Shown piece after piece: positions 45,163 to 59,912 of a DNA stretch of 64,000 bases. The position numbers and the translations under genes are program-made. Each line of letters opens with the position of its first letter. Within the stretch, counting starts at the first letter, position 1. Location of the stretch: NCBI RefSeq assembly GCF_022539505.1, contig NC_061509.1:211878254-211942253 (forward strand), read 5' to 3'. This DNA comes from Lolium rigidum (lineage: Eukaryota; Streptophyta; Magnoliopsida; Poales; Poaceae). The notes under the pieces were generated by a model. The model had not been told where the DNA came from. It did no database searches and worked only from the letters and a program-made list of their open reading frames with translations.

Positions 45163-46217
45163 GGGCACGTACAATGGGGCGACGTCAGCCTTCTCTTAGG
45201 CTTTGTTTGGTTGCTCCCGCCCCGGTCGGGATTTGACGCAAACCCCGGGGGTTAGCCGGGATCAGCCTGGACAGGGATCGATTCCAAATCCTGTTAAGAA
45301 ACACGGTCGGTTAAACCCGACAGGAATCTTACCCCGGCCGAAACCAACCCAATCCCATCCAAAACACTGGGTTTTAAAACATCTTGTGTCACCCCGTGAA
45401 AACTTTCCCCATGTGGTTGTCCCGAATCGGTACGACGGAAAAGAAAAACATCGCGTTCCTTGTCTCGTCTCTCTGGATCTAGATCGATGCAGCTCCGGCG
45501 GGTAAGGATAGACAGCGGCTCCGACGGGTAAGGAGGGACGGCGGCTCCGGCATGGACGAGGGGACGGGCACGAGGAAGGGGTGGACGGCTGCTCCTGCGG
45601 GGACGGGGGGGGGGACGGGGAGGACGGGGTGGTCGGCGGCGAGGACGGAGGTGGACGGCGGCGAGGAAGAAGTGGACGGCGGCGAGGACGAAGGTGGACG
45701 GTAGCGATGACGCCGGAGGCTTCCCTAGCCTCACACAGTGCCTACCAGCGTTTCTCCCCGCTGCAATTTCTGGGGGCTAACCGAACGGGTCAAACCTCCG
45801 AGCAATTATAGGAAGTTTTTAGGGAGAGGGATTATCGGGATCAGGGTGACATCATGGGATCACCCAAATCCTCTAGTGGTTTGTTCCACGTGTAGTTTGG
45901 TCCACCCTGAACCGAACGAGGTCTTAGAGGTGCCACGTTGGATTTTTGCTTAGTTGGAGGAGAGAGAATGAGGGAAGAGAAGGTAGTCTTCCCTTGGCTA
46001 AGAGATCATCTCTTAGAAAATAAGGGAAGGTTATTTTCTCCATCGTACGACATGTCTTCCCTTAGCAACATAATTTCCTAACAAATTTAATTGATTATCA
46101 TTAATTGTTAGGGATAGCTATAAGAGATAACGCATTGTAAGACTTATACCTATTGTCTTCTCTAGATGATGTGGCGGAATAAGAGAAGGCACGCCTTCTC
46201 AACCATTGTACATGCCC
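45163..46217. mobile_element. MITE with GGGCACGTACAATGG ends, interrupted
   Basis: Left end GGGCACGTACAATGG pairs with right end CCATTGTACATGCCC; TGA flanks both sides (45160-45162, 46218-46220). An inner element (45199-45923) interrupts it. Without it the MITE is about 330 bp. Confidence 0.78.
45199..45923. mobile_element. Harbinger-type element nested in the MITE (725 bp, TSD TTA)
   Basis: Ends GGCTTTGTTTGGTTGC and ACCGAACGAGGTC are short imperfect inverted repeats; TTA is duplicated at 45196-45198 and 45924-45926. MITE2 (46221 on) shows the uninterrupted CTTCTCTTA...GTCACGT sequence, confirming the insertion. The interior is GC-rich with a G-run (45599-45630) and no recognised protein. 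Confidence 0.78.
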
Positions 46218-46220
46218 TGA

Positions 46221-46495
46221 GGCACATACAATGGGGTGATGTCAGCCTTCTCTTACGTATGTCACGTCAGATTTTTGCTTAGTTGGAAGAGAGAGAATGA
46301 ATGGAGAGAAGGTTGTCTTCCCTGCTAAGGAATGATCTCTTACGAAATAAGAGAAAGCTATTTTTCCCATTGTACGACTTGTCTTTCCTTAAACACATAA
46401 TTTCCTACTATAAATAATTAATTATTATTTATTGCAAGAGATGACAATAAAAGATAATGCATTGTACCGATTATATTTATTATACTCTCTAAACA
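46221..46495. mobile_element. Second copy of the same MITE, 3'-truncated
   Basis: Starts GGCACATACAATGGGG directly after the TGA that ends the first copy and is collinear with it through TTTTTGCTTAGTTGGA and GATAATGCATTGTA. The right terminus is missing. It lies about 470 bp upstream of the kinase start codon. Confidence 0.72.
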
Positions 46496-46968
46496 ATATG
46501 AACTAGACGCATTTTAAGATTAGCAGGTTTTCCTACAAGCAGATTATGTCTGAACAACATATCGTGCACGACTGGATCACTGCGTCGGTCGCCAGTGGCA
46601 GCACCTGACAGGGCCAAATTGTATGTCCAGTCCGTGCGATCTTTCCGCCCCGATTCAACGGAGTCGCAGAGCAGGGAAAGGCTGCAACTGCCGCAACTTC
46701 CGCTTTGCTTTCCACAAACGTGGCCAGGCCGCCGTGAAGTCGCCGCCGCTTCCTCCGGCTCCACCTCACTCTTCCAAGTTCCGAAAGTCGCCGCAACTCT
46801 GACCCGAGACCTCGCCGCGTCCGCCCATTTCAACTCGCAATCCCAGCCAGCCTCCATCGCCCGCGCCGCCGGCAGCTCCGCCCGGCCCCTAAATCCCATC
46901 GGCGGCACCGCTAGATGCGAGAGTGATCGCCTCGCGCGCGTCGCCCCCGAGGCCCGCCGGCGTGATCG
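46496..46968 (+). promoter_or_regulatory. Likely promoter and 5' UTR of the CDPK gene
   Basis: The stretch between the MITE and the start codon becomes progressively GC-rich toward 46969, as usual at the 5' end of grass genes. No clear TATA box or transcription start could be fixed. ORFs on either strand look like GC-rich shadows. Confidence 0.45.
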
Positions 46969-51495
<4,527 letters not shown>

Positions 51496-52020
51496 GATAT
51501 TCACCTGACGCACCCTGAACATCCATGAAGCACAGTTCGTGGAGCTTTATTTAGGGCCTGCTTGGATTAGAGGTATTTTGTGTGTGTGTGCCCAGGTATT
51601 TAGCTTAGATTTAAACTAAATACCGGAGCACACACAAAGTCCATTACAAATCTCCCTGCTAACGGACGCTGCCTGCAATTTTTGTGCGCTATCAGTTGTA
51701 CATGTGGGTATGTGTTTCAGGGGATTCTAATCGCTGTTCTTGTGTTCTAACTCGCGTTACTTTGTCGATGAAATGTGAGGGGGGAATCTCCCATGTCAAG
51801 GCGCTGTGGCTTGCAGATGTTCATACAAGCCGTTGCATTTCGCTTGTCTCGCAACCCTTCGTTCAGAGTTAGAGTTGGTCCACATCGTTTGTCCAGCTGT
51901 TGGTTTTTTGGACTTTTTGGACCCAAGCCCCGATTGCAATTCAGAAGCTAGTTAACCCTGTTTGCAATGCCTGCATGCTTTCTGCAATAGTTTATCCTGC
52001 TACTATACGAGCTACGTATA
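51496..52020 (+). other. 3' UTR / downstream flank of the CDPK gene
   Basis: Includes a foldback at 51577-51639: TTTGTGTGTGTGTGCCCAGG...TATTTAG pairs with CTAAATACC...GCACACACAAAG. GGGCCTGCTTGGATTAGAGG just upstream may be a MITE end. No clear poly-A signal was fixed. ORF 51684-51872 has no support. Confidence 0.5.
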
Positions 52021-52029
52021 CAACATAAG

Positions 52030-52420
52030 TACAGGTACACGAGTACAACTACAACCAAGGATGAGTACAACTCAGTGAACACACGAGTACAGTCGCGTGC
52101 AAAGCACGAGTACAGCACACACGAGCGAGTACATGTACAGACAGTCGCTCGCGAGTACAGCACACACGAGCGAGTACATGTACAGAGCGAGTACATGTAC
52201 AGAAGTACAGTCCCGCACACGAGCAAGTAACAGTCGCGCATACAAGTAAGTACAGGTAAAAAAGTACAGTCGCACACACGAGCGGGTCAGGTACAGTCGC
52301 ACACACGAGCGAGTACAATTACCGGGTAAAGGGAAAAAATTGCACCAAATACACTAAAAACATAAGTACTTATCAGTTTAAGCACGAGTACAGTTAGGTT
52401 CACGCAGCGAGTACAATCAT
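52030..52420. repeat. Minisatellite of CGAGTACAGTCGC units
   Basis: Irregular units of roughly 20-35 bp built from ACACACGAGCGAGTACA and GTACAGTCGC. Open frames across it (VHVLARVCCTRE-like) are repeat translations. Confidence 0.75.
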
Positions 52421-52869
52421 ATTAGTATTGAAAGTACGGAAAAAAATATCTTAAAACCTATCAACATGAGATCTAGTTTTAAAGATTTCAACGCGAGTGT
52501 TCCAAAAGTGAAAACGGTTCGTAATTTGGACTTATGGTTCTCAAGATATTTTATTTTGAAAAAAATAAATCTACAAGATATTTTATTTTGAAAAAAATAA
52601 ATCTAGAAAATAAAGGGAAAAACTGACACAATGCAGCCCCCATCTGTCTTCTCTCTCCTCCCTCATCCTCACATTGCTTCCCCTTGCGACATGTGGCGAG
52701 CAGGGAGACCCACTTCCTAGCAATTTTTTCGCACCACAGCACGCCACTTGTCCCGTGCGGAGCAAGTTGTCTTACCTTTGTGAAGGTCGGCCTTTTTTTA
52801 ATGATTTCGTAGAAAATTTGTTTGAAAATGGGCAAGATAAAAATTTTCCACCCTCAATGGCATATGTTC
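52421..52869. other. Unassigned stretch with a 33-bp direct duplication
   Basis: AAGATATTTTATTTTGAAAA and following bases occur twice in tandem (about 52541-52607). The rest shows no gene. Confidence 0.45.
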
Positions 52870-53640
52870 CTTTCTAAAGGAAAGCCCACCTAATCTTATC
52901 AATAGCTTTTAAAACGCAAGGAGGTGGATCAAGTCATCCAGCTACATCAAGTGGAAAATGGCGATGACACTCAAAACAGATTGCACTAAAATCATCTCCG
53001 CCTTGAGTCAACATGTAGGTCTTTCAATTTGCAAGCCGACTTCGAATTGTGTCAATCAAGATTTGAAAATCCACCTTGTCCTTTTTATAATGCAGAGGAA
53101 AACCCAGGTAAGTGATTGGAAATGTTGCTAGGTTGTAATTCAAGAGGAGGCTGATCTCATTTGCACTTTCCTCATTGCCATAGAGAGGGGAAGGGAGCTC
53201 TTATTCATGTTGCATTTGAGTCCCGAAGCGTCCCCAAAAATATCCAACAAACGCTTAACCGACGAACCCTCATACGAATCAGCTTTGATGAAGAGGATCA
53301 CATCATCAGCATAGACTATCAGCCACAGTGGTATGATCTACCCATTAGAAAAGGAGCAGTAATTCTGTTTCCTTCGTCATTGGAAAATAAAAGGCCAAGA
53401 GCATCCATGACTAAGATGAAAAGCATGGGAGATAGAGTATCTCGTTTCCTTAAATCCCTAGCATGACATATGCTTGGTCCTGGAACTCCATTGAGAAACT
53501 GAGGCGAGAAGCACTGAGATCCATTCCCTCCATTTTAGATTTCCCCTGTAAAAACGAACCATGCAAATTGATGAAGTAGTATCTGAGAACTTTGAGTAGC
53601 CAAGGACAAAATAATCCGAGGTAGGGCGATCTATAAAAAA
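52870..53640 (-). pseudogene. LINE reverse transcriptase fragment
   Basis: Minus-strand reading in mixed frames gives plant L1 RT motifs: a stretch like SFLQGKSKMEGMDLSASR then HARDLRKRDTLSPMLFILVM, DALGLLFSND, the active site LIVYADDVILF (about 53291-53322), and YLGFPLHYKKDKVDFQ. Both ends are missing and frames are broken. Its 3' part overlaps in domain content with the start of the LINE at 20468-21649, but they are separate copies. Confidence 0.8.
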
Positions 53641-54332
53641 ATGATGCAAATACTAGAATAGTCTTTTGACATTAGTACGATATGTGAATCTAACATAATT
53701 ACTTAGTACAATAGAAATATGAACATATTTGAATATAAGAATAACCTAAAATCATACAAATAATTGATCATTAATGACATATAGTAGTCCTATGCAATGG
53801 CAAAGCTCTATCATTTTTTCGAATATCTTCTGTAATTTATCGATCAAGACTTTTGGATATCCCTCACTCCATGTAGCAAATAATCAAGTTATCAGGAAGC
53901 CATTCGGGACATCTTGTTGCGCAACTAGGTCTTGATGATCTTTGTCACCGAGAGGCCCTTTCAACCATTGTCGTTGCCACTGGTAAAAGTAATGTCAGGT
54001 CAATGAGGTGATAAACCGTACGAAAACATTATGTGCTTTCCATATATAAAGAAGATCTCTAAAATTTTCAATTGTATGCATATGAATAATGAATAGCTTT
54101 TTTTCGGTCAAGGAGCATAGCCCCAGCCTTTGCATCCGAAGGATGCACACTGCTTTTTTCTTTATTAAATTATTCGCAATGCCTTACAAGGGGAATACAA
54201 AGATCAACTCGAAGCCACCTTCCTAGCGAGAACTCGCTATACCTACGATGAAGGGGGGGACCATGAACAAGGCCATACTCCCTCACGGTACACCAACACA
54301 CATCATCCAAAAATCAAAACTCTGAGGGTGTG
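53641..54332. other. Unassigned flank with possible LINE 3' tail
   Basis: 54100-54250 has TTTTTTTCGGTCAAGGAGCA and CCTTTGCATCCGAAGGATGC, like the reverse complement of a LINE 3' end. Element H starts at 54333. Nothing else recognised. Confidence 0.35.
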
Positions 54333-55940
54333 TGATACGTCTCCGACGTATCGATAATTTCTTATGTTCTATGCCATATTATTGATGATACCTACATGTT
54401 TTATGCACACTTTATGTCATATTCGTGCATTTTCCGGAACTAACCTATTAACAAGATGCCGAAGTGCCGCTTCTCGTTTTCTCGCTGTTTTTGGTTTCAG
54501 AAATCCTAGTAACGAAATATTCTCGGAATTGGACGAAACGAAGACCCGAGGGCCTATTTTTCCACCGGAGCTTCCAGAAGACCGAAGAACATACGAAGTG
54601 GGGCCACGAGGTGGCGACACCACAAGGCGGCGCGGCCAAGGAGGGGCCCGCGCCGCCCTATGGTGTGGGCCCCTCGTCGGGCCCCGACTCTGCCCTTCCG
54701 CCTACTTAAAGCCTCCGTCGCGAAACCCCCGAGGCGAAAAACCACGATACGGAAAACCTTACTGAGACGCCGCCGCCACCGATCCCATCTCGGGGGATTC
54801 TCGGAGATCTCCTCCGGCACCCCGCCGGAGAGGGGATTCATCTCCCGGAGGACTCTACACCGCCATGGTCGCCTCCGGAGTGATGAGTGAGTAGTTCACC
54901 CCTGGACTATGGGTCCATAGCAAGTAGCTAGATGGTTGTCTTCTCCTCATTGTGCTTCATTGTTGGATCTTGTGAGCTGCCTAACATGATCAAGATCATC
55001 TATCCGTAATACTCTATGTTGTGTTTGTCGGGATCCGATGGATAGAGAATACCATGTTATGTTAATTATCAAGTTATTACATATGTGTTGTTTATGATCT
55101 TGCATGCTCTCCGTTACTAGTAGAGGCTCGGCCAAGTTTTTGCTTTTAACTCCAAGAGGGAGTATTTATGCTCGATAGTGGGTTCATGCCCGCATTGACA
55201 CCCGGGACAGGTGATGAAAAGTTCTAAGGTTGTGTTGTGCTCGTTGCCACTAGGGATAAAACATTGGCGCTATGTCCGAGGATGTAGTTGTTGATTACAT
55301 TACGCACCATACTTAATGCAATTGTCCGTTGCTTTGCAACTTAATACTCGGAAGGGGTTCGGATGATAACCTCGAAGGTGGACTTTTTAGGCATAGATGC
55401 AGCTTGGATGGCGGTCTATGTACTTTGTCGTAATGCCCAATTAAATCTCACTATACTTATCATGTCATGTATGTGCATTGTTATGCCCTCTCTATTTGTC
55501 AATTGCCCGACCGTAATTTGTTCACCCAACATGCTTTTATCTTATGGGAGAGACACCTCTAGTGAACTGTGGAGCCCGGTCCATTCTTTTAATACTCGAA
55601 ATACAAATCTGCTGCAATACTTGTTTTTACTATTTTCTCTCGCAAACAATCATCTTCCACACAATACGGTTAATCCTTTGTTACAGCAAGCCGGTGAGAT
55701 TGACAACCTCCCTGTTTCGTTGGGGCAAAGTACTTTGGTTGTGTTGTGCAGGTTCCACGTTGGCGCCGGAATCCCTGGTGTTGCGCCGCACTACATCCCG
55801 CCGCCATCAACCTTCAACGTGCTTCTTGGCTCCTCCTGGTTCGATAAACCTTAGTTTCTTTCTGAGGGAAAACTTGCTGCTGTGCACATCATACCTTCCT
55901 CTTGGGGTTGCCCAACGAACGTGTGAAATACACGCCATCA
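54333..55940 (+). repeat. 5' LTR of element H (1608 bp)
   Basis: TGATACGTCTCCGACGTATC start and CACGCCATCA end. Collinear with the F LTR; several one-base CTG-to-CTCG differences occur (55341-55350, 55591-55600, 55637-55643). Confidence 0.9.
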
Positions 55941-55951
55941 AGCATATTTTT

Positions 55952-55970
55952 CGGCGCCGTTGCTCGGGAG
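55952..55970 (+). promoter_or_regulatory. Altered primer binding site of element H
   Basis: CGGCGCCGTTGCTCGGGAG at the primer position differs from TGGCGCCGTTGCCGGGGAG at two sites, including the first base that pairs with the tRNA end. Confidence 0.72.
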
Positions 55971-56203
55971 ATCAAGACACGCTGCAAGGGGAGTCTCCAC
56001 TTTCCAATCTCTTTACTTTGTTTTTGTCTTGCTTTATTTTATTTACTACTTTGTTTGCTGCATTATATCAAAACACAAAAAAAATTAGTTGCTAGTTTTA
56101 CTTTATTTGCTATCTTGTTTGCTATATCAAAAACACAAAAAAATTAGTTACTTGTTTTACTTACTTAATATCATGCATGTTTTTATTTCACTAGTTAAGC
56201 ATA

Positions 56204-56868
56204 ATGGAAAACAACAAAAATATGAGAGATATTTATGAACTTTATCTTGAATTAGGACATGATGTGTTTGAAGAGAGAATTAAAAAACCCATGGAACTTT
56301 ATATGCATGCTAATGGGAATGCTATTACTATGGGTGCTTTGAACACCATTGTTGCTAATGCTATGGAAAATTCTAAGCTTGGGGAGGCTGGCTCGATGAG
56401 CATGATCTTTTTAGTCCCCCAAGCATTGAGGAGAAAATTTTCTTTTATGATTACAATATGCCTCCTATATATAATGATAGCCACTTTGTTGAATTTGTTC
56501 CCACTACAACTAATAAAATTGATTATGCTTACGTGGAGAGTAATAATTTTATGCATGAGACTCATGATAAGAATGCTTTATGTGATAGTTACATTGTTGA
56601 GTTTGCTCATGATGCTACTGAAAATTATTATGAGAGAGAAAAATATGGTTGTAGAAATTTTCATGTTACTAAAACACCTCTCTATGTGCTGAAATTTTTG
56701 AAGCTACACTTGTTTTATCTTCCTATGCTTGTTACTTTGCTCTTCATGAACTTGTTTATTTACAAGATTCCTATGCATAGGAAGCATTTTAGACCTAAAT
56801 GTCTTTTGAATTTGCCTCTTGATGCTCTCTTTTGCTTCAAATACTATTTCTTGCGAGTGCATCATTAA
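56204..56868 (+). pseudogene. Element H cassette ORF, unknown protein, one frameshift
   Basis: Start MENNKNMRDIYELYLELGHD, then ERIKKPMELYMHANGNAITM and NTIVANAMENSKLGEAG. A one-base loss near 56391 shifts the frame; the second frame (EEKIFFYDYNMPPIYNDSHF..., to KYYFLRVHH, stop 56868) continues. Acidic, Tyr/Asn-rich and unlike gag or protease. Such ORFs recur in Triticeae non-autonomous Gypsy elements, from memory; function unknown. Confidence 0.6.
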
Positions 56869-57858
56869 AACTGCTGAGCCCATCTTAATGGCTATAAAGA
56901 AAGAACTTCTTGGGAGATAACCCATGTGTTATTTTGCTACAGTACTTGGTTTTTATTTTGTGTCTTGGAAGTTGTTTACTACTGTAGCAACCTCTCCTTA
57001 TCTTAGTTTTATGTTTTGTTGTGCCAAGTAAAGTCTTTGATAGTAAAGTAAGTACTAGATTTGGATTACTGCGCAGTTACAGATTTCTTTGCTGTCACGA
57101 ATCTGGATCTACCTCCCTGTAGGTAGCTCAGAAAATTAAGCCAATTTACGTACATGATCCTCAGATATGTACGCAACTTTCATTCAATTTGAGCATTTTC
57201 ATTTGAGCAAGTCTGGTGGCCTAATAAAATCCATCTTTACGGACTGTTCTGTTTTGACAGATTCTGCCTTTTATTTTGCATTGCCTCTTTTGCTATGTTG
57301 GATGAATTTCTTTGATCCACTAATGTCCAGTAGCTTTATGCAATGTCCAGAAGTGTTAAGAATGATTGTGTCACCTCTGAACATGTGAATTTTTATTATG
57401 CACTAACTCTCTAATGAGTTATTTCGAGTTTGGTGTGGAGGAAGTTTTCAAGGATCAAGAGAGGAGTATGATGCAATATGATCAAGGAGAGTGAAAGCTC
57501 TAAGCTTGGGGATGCCCCGGTGGTTCACCCCTGCATATTCTAAGAAGACTCAAGCGTCTAAGCTTGGGGATGCCCAAGGCATCCCCTTCTTCATCGACAA
57601 CATTATCGGGTTCCTCCCCTGAAACTATATTTTTATTCCGTCACATCTTATGCACTTTGCTTGGAGCGTCGGTTTGTTTTTGTTTTTTGTTTTGTTTGAA
57701 TAAAATGGATCCTAGCATTCACTTTATGGGAGAGAGACACGCTCCGCTGTAGCATATGGACAAATATGTCCTTAGGCTCTACTCATAGTATTCATGGCGA
57801 ATTTTCTTCTTCGTTAAATTGTTATTTGGTTGGAATTGGAAAATGCTACATGTAGTAA
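56869..57858 (+). other. Noncoding 3' domain of element H, first part
   Basis: Begins with the shared post-ORF segment (TTCTTGGGAGATAACCC near 56908). Contains two polypurine-like motifs TAAGCTTGGGGATGCCC at 57501 and 57559. Continues at 62182 after the CACTA element. Confidence 0.75.
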
Positions 57859-57896
57859 CACTAGTAGGAAAACCCTTATAGGCGAAGCTTAGTTCT

Positions 57897-58172
57897 GTGG
57901 CGCACCTTTTTGAGTGCGCCACAGAAACTTATTTTGTGGCGCACAAAGCTCGGTGCGCCACAGAAATAGCTTAATTTTGTGGCGCAGCAGCCGACCATGC
58001 GCCACAAAAACTTGGCGGGCCCCACAACCTGTCACCCCCAATTATCAGTGTACGTATTTCGTGGCGCACGCGGCGCGCTGCGCCACGGAAGTTATCGTTT
58101 CGTGGCGCACTTGCTTTGGTGCGCCACGAAGTAGTTGATTCCGTGGCGCACTTGTTCCGGTGCGCCACGTAA
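57897..58172. repeat. Left subterminal hairpin array of CACTA I
   Basis: About six hairpin units of ~30 bp, each TGTGGCGCAC-loop-GTGCGCCACA with variable loops (for example 57897-57925 and 58100-58128). Likely transposase binding sites, by analogy with other CACTA elements. Confidence 0.82.
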
Positions 58173-58189
58173 CTAAGGGAACTTAGCTA

Positions 58190-58626
58190 TATCATCCCGT
58201 GCCCTCCCCCGCCCACACCTGTTCACCTCTGATCCGTACCGCGCGCCTCTCCCCTCTCCCCTCTCCTCACCGCGCGCCGCCATGGTCGTCGCCATCGCCG
58301 TCGCCGTCGCCGCCGCCTTCCTACGCGAGGGCCGCCCGCCGCCACGCTCCTCCCATCCCCGCCACCTGCAGCACAAGCTGCCGCTACGGCGAGGAGGGGC
58401 CGCCGCGAGGAGGGGCCGCCGTCGCGTCAAGGTGGAGGAGCCGCCGCGACCTCCACCCTTGCCGTCGTCGTCGGTGAGCTCCTCCACAACTGTTGTTGTC
58501 GTCGGTGAGCTCCCTCCCTCTTCCTCCCGTCCCCTCCCTCTTCCTCCCCCGCGCGAGCACAACGTGCTCGACAAAATGCTCGCTCTGGATGTATTGCTGC
58601 TGTTGCTCTGGATGCATTGCCCCTAA
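58190..58626 (+). other. GC-rich block with a gene-like start in CACTA I
   Basis: A GC-rich island between AT-rich flanks. GCCGCCATGG at 58276-58285 fits a plant start context, followed by an Ala/Val-rich hydrophobic run (MVVAIAVAVAAAFLREG) and a Pro/Arg-rich tail to 58626 (114 codons). It may be a captured 5' gene end or only low-complexity DNA; no domain seen. Confidence 0.35.
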
Positions 58627-59912
58627 TCGTTTTGCTTCATATGGTGTTCATATGCATTGCTGCTGCTGCTAGTGATGCTTATTGGAGTGTTCTATATGTT
58701 GTTCTGAACCTGTACAATGTGACAATGAAATTGTTCTGAACCGTACTCGTATATGGTGTTCATATGCATTGCTGTCTGCTCGCTAGTGATGCTTATAGAA
58801 AGATGTGACAATGAAATTGTCTATGCTTATAGAAATTGGAGTGTTCTATATGCTTATAGAAATTGTCTATGCCTCTGCCTCTGCCTCTCTCGTACTTGTT
58901 CTATAAATCCTTGTCCGAACCTCGTACAAGGTAATGAAGACTTGCTCACTTGGTATTGCTTGCTAGTTGGACATTTGGTTGGTTTTGATGCTACTGGTTC
59001 ATTTAAATGCATGAAATCCTACTATGGTATGCTACTGTGGTATCCTTGTGAAGAAAATCCTACTATGAGTGTTATGGCTACTGCTTGTTTGCTCTCCAAA
59101 TTACCAAGTGATGAATATATAATCCCTTTGGAGCATCTGCCCCATGCTATATATGTGTATTTGACCATGCTTATGATGGATTTCTTTTAAGGACTCTAGC
59201 TAGATTAGAGGGGAAAAGTTGCTGCTTTGTTGCCTATGATAATGGATCATCAAATGTTTCCCTTTGTCCCTGGTTGCCTCCTTAATTGATGCCTTATGAT
59301 CCAAATGACCCAAGTCCCTTGCATGATCCCATTTGTCCCTAATGTTGCTTAAGATGAATAAATTCCCTCTAATCACCATTTGGAGATCAAGACTAGTTCT
59401 TGATTTCCATTAGCTAGACTCCAATATTAAAAATTTCTCCCAAATATGGAGACAAACATTTTAACATTACCCCAATTGATGCCTTTGTCCCTGGTTGCCT
59501 CCTTAATTGATGCCTTATGATCTATTTCTTGTTGGCTTTGATGAAAATAGAGATATCCACGATAGGGGATCATGTAAATGAATGCCACCTGTGGTATCCT
59601 TTGAAGAAAAAGGACTAGTTTCGATGGTTTTAAAAGGCTAGGTGGTGCTAGGTGATTAAGTTGGCTACCAAGACTTGTCTCATCCGGTTAGCTGGGATAT
59701 GCTATGTGTTGTTGCTTGTTTAGGCATATCTATCACTTACTCGGATTTCTTGGTTCTTGATTGGCCTCTCTTTTGCCAGCATCACTTGGTCTATATACCA
59801 AGTGATGAATAATCCCTTTGGAGCATCTCGCTCCATGCATGCTATGTGTGTTTGTGCATCTTGACTTATGTCACCATGGTTGCTGGTTTGGTGGTGTTTT
59901 TGTACTTGTCGA

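Noticed and set aside
52049..52318. Cys/Val-rich ORFs on the minus strand
   Set aside because: Direct translation of the CGAGTACAG minisatellite in several frames.
57897..58172. Regularly spaced palindromic repeats resembling a CRISPR array
   Set aside because: This is a plant CACTA subterminal region with defined TIRs and target duplication; loops are not spacer-like.
58384..58617. Gln- and Arg-rich minus-strand ORFs over the GC block of CACTA I
   Set aside because: Low-complexity GC-rich shadow frames with no domain support.
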